This document shows, one piece after another, positions 1 through 8,102 of a stretch of 64,000 nucleotides of DNA. The notes beneath the pieces are model-generated. The model was given only the letters and a program-made list of their open reading frames with translations, made no database searches and was not told where the DNA came from. This DNA comes from Pseudonocardiales bacterium (GTDB lineage: Bacteria; Actinomycetota; Actinomycetes; Mycobacteriales; Pseudonocardiaceae). The stretch spans positions 1 to 64,000 of the forward strand of contig JAFAUB010000158.1 of the NCBI GenBank assembly GCA_019243635.1, given 5' to 3'. Positions within the stretch are counted from its first letter, which is position 1. The number at the start of each line of letters is the position of its first letter. The position numbers and the translations under genes are program-made.

Positions 1-477
1 GGATGGCCTACCGGGCGGGGTTGCCGGTGTAGCCCATTCGGGGTGGCGGCCACGCCGGCGGACACCCGCTACCGGCCGATCGTTCACGGTTGTCATCGTG
101 ATCGACGTACCACCTCAGACACCGCACCAGCAGCCCGTTGCGGCGCGTGGCGGCATCTCTCGCGCTATCGCTGTCACCTGCTTGCGGCACGGCTCGGTCA
201 GGTTCAGGAACCTGATGGTGAGCAAACACGACAGTGCCATGGTGCGTGACCCGCACGGGGCCGATTCGTGCGTGGTCACCTTGGACAAGTCGGTCGTGAC
301 TGCCCTGTTCGACCCACTCGTGAATGGCTCGGATGAGCACGCCATGCCGGAAGGGGCCGGCACCCGCTGGTTGAACCGTGCCCCGGGCGCGGGGCCGCCA
401 TCGATGTGCGGCGGATCGCCAGCCCCTCACCGAACATCCGGGCATGGGCGTGCGTGGGATGCCGGAGGAACGGGGCG
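1..477. other. Leftmost stretch without a convincing gene
   Basis: Several frames are open on both strands, as expected at high GC, but none gives a product I recognise and none has a clear ribosome binding site. The stretch lies on the far side of a broken integrase, so it is probably interior or scar DNA of a former integrated element that extends beyond the window edge. Confidence 0.4.
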
Positions 478-660
478 GTGAACACCCTCGCCCCCTCACC
501 GCAGCCGTTCTTGGATCGCCTCGCCGTGACCGTCGAGCAGCTCAGCGCCACACGTTCGGCATTATGGCAGGTCATCGCGCTGGTCGACGACTCGGCCACG
601 CTCTCGACTGGGGAGCTGCGGAACCGGCTAACCGCGCTGACCCAGGCGTGTGCCCGGTGA
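478..660 (+). CDS. Possible small protein (60 aa), unknown function
   Basis: A GTG start at 478 follows a GGAGGA motif (464-469) at good spacing and opens a 60-codon frame. The product would be soluble and probably helical, with a Leu/Val/Ala-rich central part (AVTVEQLSATRSALWQVIAL) and a C-terminal part resembling an amphipathic helix. No family is recognised. It lies opposite the integrase remnant, in a region likely to be an integrated-element remnant, so it could be a small accessory gene of that element. It could also be a chance frame; the ribosome binding site is the main support. Confidence 0.3.
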   Translation: MNTLAPSPQPFLDRLAVTVEQLSATRSALWQVIALVDDSATLSTGELRNRLTALTQACAR

Positions 661-782
661 GGGGGCACCCGCGCTCGGCCCCCCGGCCGGTCCCAGCATC
701 CGAACGGCCGGGAGGCCACCACCCACACCCCAGGGAACATCCACGGTGCCCAGCACGCCATCCTCAACCGACAGCACCGGCC

Positions 783-1880
783 TTCGGTTGCGCTGTAGTG
801 CCTCAGCGCATGCAGATACGTGTCGATGCCGAGATCGGCGGTCATCGTCGCGTATCGGTGGGTGATGGCGTCCGGATCGCAGTGCCGCCGGTGGTCGGGC
901 GCGTAGGAGAACACGAAGGCGTCGTCGTCAAGCGTGGTGCCGAGTTCCGCGCAGCGGCGCTGCGCGCACTCCTTGTGGTCGATCAAGATCGAGACTGTGT
1001 CGTGGTCGAGTTTGATCACTCGCATCTGGGTCTTGGTGTCCTTGAGAATCGTCTTGCCGTTGCGGCGGACCAGACTGCGCCGGATGGTCAGCAGCCCTGA
1101 AACGAGATCGACGTGTTCCCAGGCGAGCCCGACCAGCTCACCGCGCCGGGCGCCGGTGATGAAGGTCAGCCAGACGAAGGTGCCCCGCTCGGAGTCCTGA
1201 ACCCAAGCGGAGTTCGCGATCTTGGTTGCTTCCTCCGCTGACGGCGGATCGGGCTGCGGCGGGGGGATGCGTGGCCGCTGGGCGGCGTCCAACGGGTTGA
1301 CGGTGATCCAGCCCCACCGTTTCGCGGCGCTCAGGGCGCCGCTGAGCACGGCGTGACACTGGCGGACCGAGGAGGCCGCGAGCGGCTTGCACACGTGCGC
1401 CGCGCACCGCTTGTCGCAGGTGTGCGGCCGGGGCGTGCGGTGCTCGACAAAGGCGCGGCCGTGGCAGCGTCGGCGGCACACCCGGAGTTCAGCGTAGAGC
1501 TGCTCGAAGGGGCGCGGACCCTGCCGACACAGCTGGGCCAGGGGAGTGGCGCCGAGTGCCGGCCGGATGAAACCTTCGATCAACAGCCGATAGCCGGCGC
1601 GCGTCGTCTCCTGGACCTGATGTTCGGACAGCCATTCATCGAGCAGGTGGCCGAGTGTGACGTCCGTCCGCGCTGCCGTGTTGTCCCGCACCTGCTGGCG
1701 CAGCTGGTCGCGGATCAACACCGCCGCGTCCTCGGTGTCGGCCGAGCACTGAGCATGAGCTGCCGACCGGCCACCGGGTCGTACCCGGCGGAGACGCGAA
1801 TCTGGTAGGTGCCGCCCCACTGGGGATGCCGGTCAGATCCTTCGGAGGCTACTTCCTGCGTGCCATAACGGCGGCGTACA
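783..1880 (-). pseudogene. Broken tyrosine-recombinase (phage/ICE-type) integrase
   Basis: The readable part carries an N-terminal arm-binding segment (YQIRVSAGYDPVAGRQ), a SAM-like core-binding domain and the catalytic domain with the first Arg (ITGARRGELVGL) and the HALRH box. Two lesions are visible. The N-terminal segment is in a different frame from the core, with the break near 1750. Homology also stops abruptly after HALRHYSATE at about 783, so the late His/Trp box and the nucleophilic Tyr are missing. The enzyme cannot be active. It begins about 80 bp from the 3' end of tRNA-Lys, the usual position for an integrase of an element inserted in a tRNA gene. No excisionase or replication gene is visible next to it. 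The exact start cannot be fixed. Confidence 0.85.
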
Positions 1881-1900
1881 GCGCAATAATGGACAGCTGG

Positions 1901-1939
1901 ATGGACAAAGATCCTTCGTCCGGATCTTCTTCTGTCCAT
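1901..1939 (-). terminator. Hairpin 3' of tRNA-Lys
   Basis: Two nested arms pair: ATGGACA (1901-1907) with TGTCCAT (1933-1939), and AAGATCC (1908-1914) with GGATCTT (1922-1928), leaving a 7-nt loop and a 4-nt bulge. It lies just downstream of tRNA-Lys on the transcribed strand and upstream of the integrase remnant, so a transcription terminator for the tRNA is the simplest reading. A site belonging to the former element is possible. Confidence 0.5.
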
Positions 1940-1958
1940 TTGCGCTGGTGAAAGGTGG

Positions 1959-2031
<73 letters not shown>

Positions 2032-2276
2032 GGTGTCGGCCCATACCCGGCGCGACGGGCAGGACGCTAGCACGTCGGTACCGGCGGGTTCGTACCAGCC
2101 TACAAGCAACCGGACAACGTCGCCGTGCGTCGATACACACGTATCCAGACGGAAAGCACGTCGGAGCCTGTCGGCCCGGGGGGCGGCAGCCTGGATCTCT
2201 CGTGGTTGATCATGGAAATTGGATGGTGCCCGTGCGGGTGAGCAGGTCGTGTCCGGCGACCGGAGGCCGGAACGCC

Positions 2277-3461
2277 GTGTCAAAGCTCGTCAGGCGGGGT
2301 GTAGGGATCACGGTGTTCCTTGTCGTCGGCGTCCTGTTGGCGGGGTGCAACGTGGGCCACACCAGCGCGCGGAATCCGGTGGGACGCGTGGTCACCGCGC
2401 CGTTGCCCCCTCCGGTCGCGACGATCACCAGCGATCCGCCGGATCACGCGGTCGGCGTCTCACCGGTGACGACTGTCACTGTGACTGTAACGAAGGGCAA
2501 GCTCGGCCAGGTGTCCGTGACCAATCCGCAGGGTGCCCCGGTCGTCGGCCAGCCTGAGCCCGACGGCACGAGCTGGAAGACCACCGAGCCGCTGGGCTAC
2601 GGCAAGACCTACACGATCAACGCCAGCGCGGTGGGCGACGACGACCGGCAGGTGAGCACGACGTCCACCTTCACCACCATCGAGCCGCGGACCCTTGCTT
2701 ACCCGTCGATCAACCCGCTCAACGGGGAGACGGTCGGCGTAGGACAGCCGATCTCGGTGTATTTCGATGAGCCGATCGCGGACAGAAAGGCAGCCGAGGA
2801 CGCGATCACTGTCACCACGAGCCCGCACGTCGAGGGCGCCTTCCACTGGTTTTCCCGCAGGGAGGTGCACTGGCGCCCGCAGCAGTTCTGGGCGCCGGGG
2901 ACCCACGTCACCGTGGACATCCACGACTACGGCAAGGAACTCGGCAACGGGGTGTACGGGCAGGAGGACCGGACGTCGCACTTCACGATCGGTGACGCCT
3001 TCATCGCGCGGGCTGACGGCGCGACCCACCAGATGACCGTCGAGATCAACGGTCGGCTGGTACGCACCATGTCGATCTCCATGGGCCGCCCGAGCACACC
3101 CAGCGCCAAGGGCGTGCACGTGGTCACCGACCGGAACGCGACCAAGGTCATGGACTCGACCACCTTCGGCCTCGCCCTCGATGCCGGCGGGTACATCGCC
3201 AAGGTGCAGTGGGCCACCCGCATCTCCAACAGCGGCGAGTTCGTGCACGCCGCGCCGTGGTCAGTCGCCCAGCAGGGCAACAGCAACGTCAGCCACGGCT
3301 GCATCAACCTCTCGCCGGACAACGCCAAGTGGTTCTTCGACAACGTGAGGAAGGGCGACGTCGTCATCAACACCAATACCGGCGGACCCGACCTCAAGTC
3401 ATGGGATGGCTTCGGGGACTGGCAGGTCCCGTGGGCCCAGTGGGTGTCGGGCAACAGGTAA
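2277..3461 (+). CDS. L,D-transpeptidase, lipoprotein with Ig-like domain
   Basis: Makes 3-3 cross-links in peptidoglycan outside the membrane. The 394-aa product starts with a lipoprotein signal ending in the lipobox LLAGC. One or more Ig-like domains follow, then a YkuD catalytic domain with the SHGCIN motif (nucleophilic Cys at about residue 342) and a short C-terminal tail rich in Trp. The layout matches the LdtMt2/LppS group of actinobacteria. I chose the GTG at 2277 because GGAGG lies 10 nt upstream (2262-2266) and the signal peptide begins directly after it; an earlier in-frame GTG at 2202 would add a non-signal-like extension. A strong hairpin follows the stop at once, so the gene is probably monocistronic. 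Confidence 0.93.
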   Translation: MSKLVRRGVGITVFLVVGVLLAGCNVGHTSARNPVGRVVTAPLPPPVATITSDPPDHAVGVSPVTTVTVTVTKGKLGQVSVTNPQGAPVVGQPEPDGTSWKTTEPLGYGKTYTINASAVGDDDRQVSTTSTFTTIEPRTLAYPSINPLNGETVGVGQPISVYFDEPIADRKAAEDAITVTTSPHVEGAFHWFSRREVHWRPQQFWAPGTHVTVDIHDYGKELGNGVYGQEDRTSHFTIGDAFIARADGATHQMTVEINGRLVRTMSISMGRPSTPSAKGVHVVTDRNATKVMDSTTFGLALDAGGYIAKVQWATRISNSGEFVHAAPWSVAQQGNSNVSHGCINLSPDNAKWFFDNVRKGDVVINTNTGGPDLKSWDGFGDWQVPWAQWVSGNR

Positions 3462-3529
3462 CCCGCATTCAGCGGGCTCAGCGGGGTTATCAAGGCCCTG
3501 TTTACCCCGCTGAGCCCGCTGAATGCGGG
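3462..3529. terminator. 26-bp perfect inverted repeat after the L,D-transpeptidase gene
   Basis: Arms 3462-3487 and 3504-3529 are perfectly complementary over 26 bp, with a 16-nt spacer. The structure begins one base after the transpeptidase stop and overlaps the end of the degenerate hydrolase reading from the other side, so it can serve both convergent units. There is no T-run, which is normal for actinobacterial terminators. Confidence 0.85.
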
Positions 3530-4321
3530 GCGGGGGAGTTCGTCACGGTGTGCTTGGTGATTAGACGGTCGGCGTGTTGTATGACCGCGAGATGTGTTCC
3601 GTCCAGAACTTCGAGCTTCGCCCGGTGGATAGCGGCGCCAAGGGTCTTGACATGGGGGGTGACCGGTGTTCCTGGATCCTGGGAACCGGCGATCACCAGC
3701 GTGGGCGTGTTGATCCGGCTGAGGAGCCTGCGACCGTCCCAGGTGGCGATGGCCACACAGCATTCGGCGTAGCCATCGTCCGATGTCCCGGCGATCATCT
3801 GGATCGCCTGCTCCACGACCTCCGGGTGCGCGGCCGCCCAGTCCGGGGTGAACCAGTCGGCGACCACCTCCGGCGCTATCGCGGATGTGCCCACCCAACG
3901 AGCGGATGTGCCCACCCAACGAACTGATGCCGCTCGCTCAACCCATGGCCCATGGTCGTCGTATAGGCGCTGATGCTGCACAACACGAGAGAGGACAGTC
4001 GCTCCGGGGCATGCGCGGCCGGCCGGATGCCGACCATCCCGCCGAGCGAGAGGCCGCAGAAGGCCGCACGCTCGATACCGAGCCGGTCCAGCAGCGCCAG
4101 AGCGTCAACGGCCCGGTCCGCGCGATCGTTTAGGACCCGCTGGTCGGGACCGGAGATCGGCCGTGTCCGCGATGGTCATAGCGGAGCACCCCACACCGCT
4201 CGGCCAGCGCCTCGACCAGCGGTTTCCAGATCTCCAGTGTGCTGCCCAGCGGTCCGGCCAGCACCACCACCGGGGAGTCGGACGGCCCGGTGAGCTCGTG
4301 GTGGACCTCGACGCTTCTCAT
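3502..4321 (-). pseudogene. pcaD: Degenerate 3-oxoadipate enol-lactonase-like alpha/beta hydrolase
   Basis: Three blocks in different frames together read as a PcaD-like hydrolase. The N-terminal block has the strand and oxyanion region and YDHRGHGRSP. The middle block has the nucleophile elbow GLSLGGM. The C-terminal block carries ADWFTPDWAAAHPE, the TPTLVIAGSQDP strand and the late His (DGTHLAV). One disruption follows HGRSP (about 4130-4140), with a stop and a few residues lost. A second lies near 3950. Next to the second break a 21-bp unit is exactly duplicated, giving RWVGTSA twice. No other protocatechuate-pathway gene is nearby. A sequencing error could explain one lesion but hardly both plus the duplication. 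Confidence 0.8.
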
Positions 4322-4366
4322 GCGCGAACTCCAATGCCGGTCCGCTACGGAGCATCGAGAACGTGG

Positions 4367-4440
4367 GGTGAGTGACGGGACTCGAACCCGCGACATCCTG
4401 GACCACAACCAGGTGCTCTACCAGCTGAGCTACACCCACC
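4367..4440 (-). tRNA. tRNA-His(GTG)
   Basis: Cloverleaf on the minus strand with anticodon stem CCTGG/CCAGG and loop TTGTGGT (anticodon GTG). The extra 5' G(-1) at 4440 faces discriminator C at 4367, the histidine identity feature. CCA is encoded (4366-4364). It lies just downstream of orn, an arrangement common in actinobacteria. Confidence 0.95.
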
Positions 4441-4494
4441 ATGCCGCTGTCTCACCAGCGCTGCCGACCATGGTAGCGGGGGTGGCATGCGGGG

Positions 4495-5106
4495 TCACCG
4501 CTCGGGCACCTCAGCGGTGATCGCCTGGGCCGCCGCGTGCGCTTCCTCAGAGCTGGGGCCCGGCTCGGGCACGAACACGGTGCGCCGGTAGTAAGCCAGC
4601 TCACGGATGGACTCGGTGATGTCGGCCAGTGCCCGGTGCGCCAGGCCCTTGGCCGGCTGCGCGTAGTAGACCCGCGGGTACCAGCGCCGGCACAGCTCTT
4701 TGACAGCTGACACGTCAACCATCCGGTAGTGCAGATGCCCGTCGAGCTCGACCATGTCGCGGGCCAGGAATGCCCGGTCGGTGGCCACCGAGTTGCCGGC
4801 CAGCGGGGCCGAGCGAGGCTCGGGCACCCAGGCGCGGACATAGGCCAGCACCTGCCGCTCCGCCTCGGCGAGACTCACGGTGGACCGCCGCACCGCCTCG
4901 GTCAGGCCGGAGCGCGCGTGCATCTCCCGCACCACCTCAGGCATGGCGTCCAGCGCGGCATCATCGGCGTGGATCACCACATCGATGCCCTCGCCGAGCA
5001 CCCGCAGCTGCCCGTCAGTGACCAGCGCGGCGATCTCGATCAGCGCGTCCTTGCCGACGTCCAGCCCCGTCATCTCGCAGTCGATCCACACCAGACGGTC
5101 GTTCAC
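4495..5106 (-). CDS. orn: Oligoribonuclease
   Basis: DEDDh 3'-5' exoribonuclease that degrades short RNA oligonucleotides, including pGpG from cyclic-di-GMP turnover, in the cytoplasm. The 203-aa product has the Exo I motif [10 protein letters not shown] (Asp9, Glu11), the Exo II motif around [10 protein letters not shown], and Exo [13 protein letters not shown]. Length is normal for the family, which is slightly longer in actinobacteria than in E. coli. The next gene downstream is tRNA-His. Two c-di-GMP enzymes are encoded elsewhere in this window (17.9-19.3 kb and 51-53 kb), which fits a role in clearing their breakdown product. Confidence 0.96.
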   Translation of the reverse strand: MNDRLVWIDCEMTGLDVGKDALIEIAALVTDGQLRVLGEGIDVVIHADDAALDAMPEVVREMHARSGLTEAVRRSTVSLAEAERQVLAYVRAWVPEPRSAPLAGNSVATDRAFLARDMVELDGHLHYRMVDVSAVKELCRRWYPRVYYAQPAKGLAHRALADITESIRELAYYRRTVFVPEPGPSSEEAHAAAQAITAEVPER

Positions 5107-5483
5107 GCACCCGAGCCTAGTGTGCGCGCGGCGTCGCCCCCCTACATCGCGCGGGGGTCATGCCGCGCACCAGCTCCGGTGTGGACGGCCGGACCGGGCG
5201 CCGGGGCTCACCGCTGTTACTCAACGTAACAAGATGTCCACAGTTACACCCCTATCGGATAATTACTTCACGATTCTCTGTCGCATTACCGGCAATGCGT
5301 ACACGCAGGGCCAGCGGGGACGACCGGGACGGTTCATTCACGCTGGAGCCGGGTTGGGCTATGCTGCCGTGAGTCGGGGCCCTAGCAGCTGACACGGTCG
5401 CCTCAACGGCGTCCTTGCCGCCCGGAAATCTTTATTGTGCGAAGGGCGCGCAAGGACGGCTGGCGACGGCAAGAAAGGTTCCA
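5107..5483. other. Intergenic region between orn and the CHRD genes
   Basis: 377 bp between divergently placed genes, so it should carry promoters for both. It holds an AT-richer core (about 5215-5300) with small inverted repeats: GTTAC-TCAAC-GTAAC near 5216, and CGCATT (5282-5287) facing AATGCG (5294-5299). No gene and no recognisable riboswitch is seen. Confidence 0.4.
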
Positions 5484-5990
5484 ATGATGCGGTACAAGAA
5501 AGGCGCCCGGACAATCGGGCGGGTCGGCGCCTGTCTGGCGTTCGCGTCGTCGGCTCTGGTGTTCGCCGGGCCCGCCTCGGCGTCGGCGGAAGTCGCCACG
5601 GCGCACGAGTACGAGTACGGCCACAATCAGTTCTCGATATACCTGACCGGTGACGAGGTCCGGGACGGTGGAGACCGCGGCGGGCGGGGCTTCGCTCGTC
5701 TGGACTTCGACCCGGAAAACGAGAGGGTCTGTTACGCCGTCAGGTGGCGCCGGCTCGAGGGAGAGGTGACCGCCTTCCATCTCCACGTCTCCCCCCGTCA
5801 TCACGATGGTCCGGTGTGGATCAACTTCTTCAACCACGAGCGTTACCCCGGGGAGGGAGACACGGTGCTGGACTGCGTCCACAGTGACCGAGAGAAGATC
5901 CGCGCCGTCATCGATGACCCGTCCGACTACTACCTGATGGTCCACACGACCGCGCATGACGACGGTGCGATCCGCGGCCAGCTGGATTAA
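5484..5990 (+). CDS. Secreted CHRD-domain protein, copy 1
   Basis: 168-aa protein with an N-terminal Sec signal (about residues 1-35, ending near ASASA) followed by one CHRD-like domain. Features include the HLHVSPRHHDGPVWINFF core and a C-terminal GAIRGQL strand, both typical of the family. CHRD domains (named after chordin) are beta-sandwich extracellular domains whose bacterial role is undefined. The start at 5484 has a purine-rich GAAAGG upstream; ATG at 5487 is an alternative. A paralogue follows 83 bp downstream in the same direction, so the two are probably co-expressed. Confidence 0.8.
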   Translation: MMRYKKGARTIGRVGACLAFASSALVFAGPASASAEVATAHEYEYGHNQFSIYLTGDEVRDGGDRGGRGFARLDFDPENERVCYAVRWRRLEGEVTAFHLHVSPRHHDGPVWINFFNHERYPGEGDTVLDCVHSDREKIRAVIDDPSDYYLMVHTTAHDDGAIRGQLD

Positions 5991-6073
5991 GTGCGTGCCG
6001 GGCGGGAGGTGGAGCTCGATGCGCCTCCCGCCTAGGTCGGGTATCGGCTGACCGGGGCAGGAGAGGTCTCAGA

Positions 6074-6574
6074 ATGCGGTATGACAAAGGTGTTCGGGCA
6101 ATGGGGCGAGTCGGAGTCTGCCTGGCCTCTGTCTCGTCGGTCCTCGTCCTCGTTGGACCGACCTCGGCGGCGGCGCATGAGGTCGGCTTGGCGTATCAGG
6201 CCGGGAACGGTCATTTCTCGATCCAGCTGACCGGTGGGGAAGTCCCTGGGGGCGGCGACCCCGACGGGAGGGGCTCGGCGACGCTGGATCTCGACCCGAA
6301 CAAGACGCAGGCCTGCTTCACCATTACGTGGAGCCAGCTTCGCGGCCAGGTCACCGCCCTGCACCTGCACGTCGCCGCCCGTGGCGGTGAGGGCCCGCAG
6401 TGGATCGATTTCTTCGACCACCAGAGCTTTCCTGGCGCGCGAAGCACGGCCTCGGGTTGTGTCCCCAGCTCCCACGACAATATCAACGCTGTCATCAGGC
6501 ATCCGGCGGACTACTATCTCAACGTCGACTCGACTACTCTCGGTAAGGGTGCGATCCGTGGCCGGCTGAGTTAG
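6074..6574 (+). CDS. Secreted CHRD-domain protein, copy 2
   Basis: 166-aa paralogue of the preceding gene, with the same signal-peptide pattern (MRYDKGVRAMGRVGVCLA), an Ala-rich cleavage region and one CHRD domain (VTALHLHVAARGGEGPQW, ending GAIRGRLS). AGGAGAGG upstream gives a good ribosome binding site for ATG 6074. The two copies are alike across signal and domain but clearly diverged, so the tandem duplication is not recent. Both keep a pair of Cys, which could form a disulfide outside the cell. Confidence 0.8.
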   Translation: MRYDKGVRAMGRVGVCLASVSSVLVLVGPTSAAAHEVGLAYQAGNGHFSIQLTGGEVPGGGDPDGRGSATLDLDPNKTQACFTITWSQLRGQVTALHLHVAARGGEGPQWIDFFDHQSFPGARSTASGCVPSSHDNINAVIRHPADYYLNVDSTTLGKGAIRGRLS

Positions 6575-6599
6575 CGATGTGCACCGGGTGTGGCCGGGA

Positions 6600-8102
6600 T
6601 CATGAGTCGGCCTGATCCTGGGCCAGCCGGGCGAGCATGCCCTCGCAGCTTCGTACGACCACTCGCGCCCGTTCACTGGCGGTGCGATCGGACAGCGGGC
6701 TCTCGGCGCGCCGCTGCCAGCGCGCCAGCGCGGCGATCGCGGCCTCGCGGAGCGCAGCGCGATCCGCGTCGGGTTCCAGGCCGAGCCGGCTGGGTGTCGG
6801 GGTGCCGTGCCCACCGAGTAGCCGTTCAGCATCCGACCGGGCGTCGGGCGGCAGCGCCACGTCGGGAGCACGAAGTTCCGCGAGCAGCCGCAGCTCGCGG
6901 AACTCGTGCGCACCGGCCAGGATCCGTTCAACCTCACCGGCTAGCTGATGGGCCTCCGAGCAGGGTTCCTCCCGCAAGGCCCGGTCGACCAGGAGCAGCG
7001 CCGACCGGGCCTTGAGCACGTCACGGCGCTCGGTGAACTGGGTGGCCAGCACAGTGCGCAGCTCGTCCAGACCACTGCGCCGCACCAGCTCCTGAGTGAG
7101 CCCGGCCGGTTCGCGGTGCCCCTGACGGATCAGCGTGGTCGCCAGCCGCAGCCCGAACAACCCGAATCGCTCCACCAAGGCGCCGCGGGTCTGCGCCGGC
7201 AGGGTCGGGTGCGCCTGAGGCGCAGTGAACCGGTCGGCCGAGAGCAGGAGGGCGTCCAGCTCGGATCGGGACGTCTGCGCCAGCTCGCAGAGCGCGCTGA
7301 ACTCCACCTGCCGCAGCGTTCGCGCGGTTTGCGCGAGCAGGCCGGCCACCGCGACCACGGTTTGGCACACCCGACGCACCTTGGGCTCGGTGCGGTAGCG
7401 CCGGGCGATCTGGCGCGCCGAGACCATCGCGTCGAGCCGGCTGGCACCGATCTCGTCGGCCCGGGACAGCACCGCGACCGTATTGACGACCGCTGCGGGA
7501 GCCCCGACCTGGTCGTAAAACGACTCGAGGAACCGCACGTCGGTGGCGTGTAGGTGGCGCATGAGGTAGATGACGGCGTCCGCGTCCGACGGCCGGTCTT
7601 CGGGCGCGAGCAGCGCGATAGCGCGGGCCGAGATGTGTGCTGACAGCGATGCGATACCGGGGGTGTCGATCAGCGTCGTGGTCCGCAGACCGTGGGAGGG
7701 CCAGTCGACGAGTAACCGGTCGACGTCGTCGGGCGCGCTACCTCCAAGGTCGAACTCCAACCGGCCATCGGCCCGGGTCAGCGGCAGCTGCCGCGGCGCC
7801 CCCCGGTGGGGCATCAGGGTGACTCGCGGGCTGGGGGCGTCCCGATACCAGGTGATGACGCGGGTGCACTCCCCGGCGTCGGTCGGGGCGATCTGCTCGC
7901 CGACCAGGGCGTTGAGCAGCGTCGACTTGCCGGCTTTGACCTTGCCTGCGACCGCCACCCGAAGCGGTTCGTCGAGCCGGTCGATCTGGTCACGCAGCCG
8001 GGTGGCCGTGGTGGGGCTGTCGCGGTAGGCCTCGACTGCCCGCCGCAACACCGCCCGGACCGCGGTACCGATGCTGGGGGTCGCCCTCGTCGGCGAGCTC
8101 AC
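6600..8102 (-). CDS. iniC: Dynamin-like GTPase, IniC type
   Basis: 500-aa dynamin-family GTPase. The P-loop is GKVKAGKS at about residues 53-60, switch II contains LIDTPGI, and a long helical C-terminal half follows. No obvious transmembrane hairpin is seen, unlike its partner. In mycobacteria iniC lies next to iniA and is induced by cell-wall inhibitors such as isoniazid; the proteins act on the inner face of the plasma membrane. Its start overlaps the stop of iniA by 4 nt (8099-8102), so the two are translationally coupled and may form a heteromeric dynamin pair. Confidence 0.88.
   Translation of the reverse strand: MSSPTRATPSIGTAVRAVLRRAVEAYRDSPTTATRLRDQIDRLDEPLRVAVAGKVKAGKSTLLNALVGEQIAPTDAGECTRVITWYRDAPSPRVTLMPHRGAPRQLPLTRADGRLEFDLGGSAPDDVDRLLVDWPSHGLRTTTLIDTPGIASLSAHISARAIALLAPEDRPSDADAVIYLMRHLHATDVRFLESFYDQVGAPAAVVNTVAVLSRADEIGASRLDAMVSARQIARRYRTEPKVRRVCQTVVAVAGLLAQTARTLRQVEFSALCELAQTSRSELDALLLSADRFTAPQAHPTLPAQTRGALVERFGLFGLRLATTLIRQGHREPAGLTQELVRRSGLDELRTVLATQFTERRDVLKARSALLLVDRALREEPCSEAHQLAGEVERILAGAHEFRELRLLAELRAPDVALPPDARSDAERLLGGHGTPTPSRLGLEPDADRAALREAAIAALARWQRRAESPLSDRTASERARVVVRSCEGMLARLAQDQADS

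Noticed and set aside
3885..4150. Programmed frameshift in the pcaD-like gene
   Set aside because: There is also a stop, loss of residues and a duplication, and no slippery site with downstream structure is evident; simple decay fits better.
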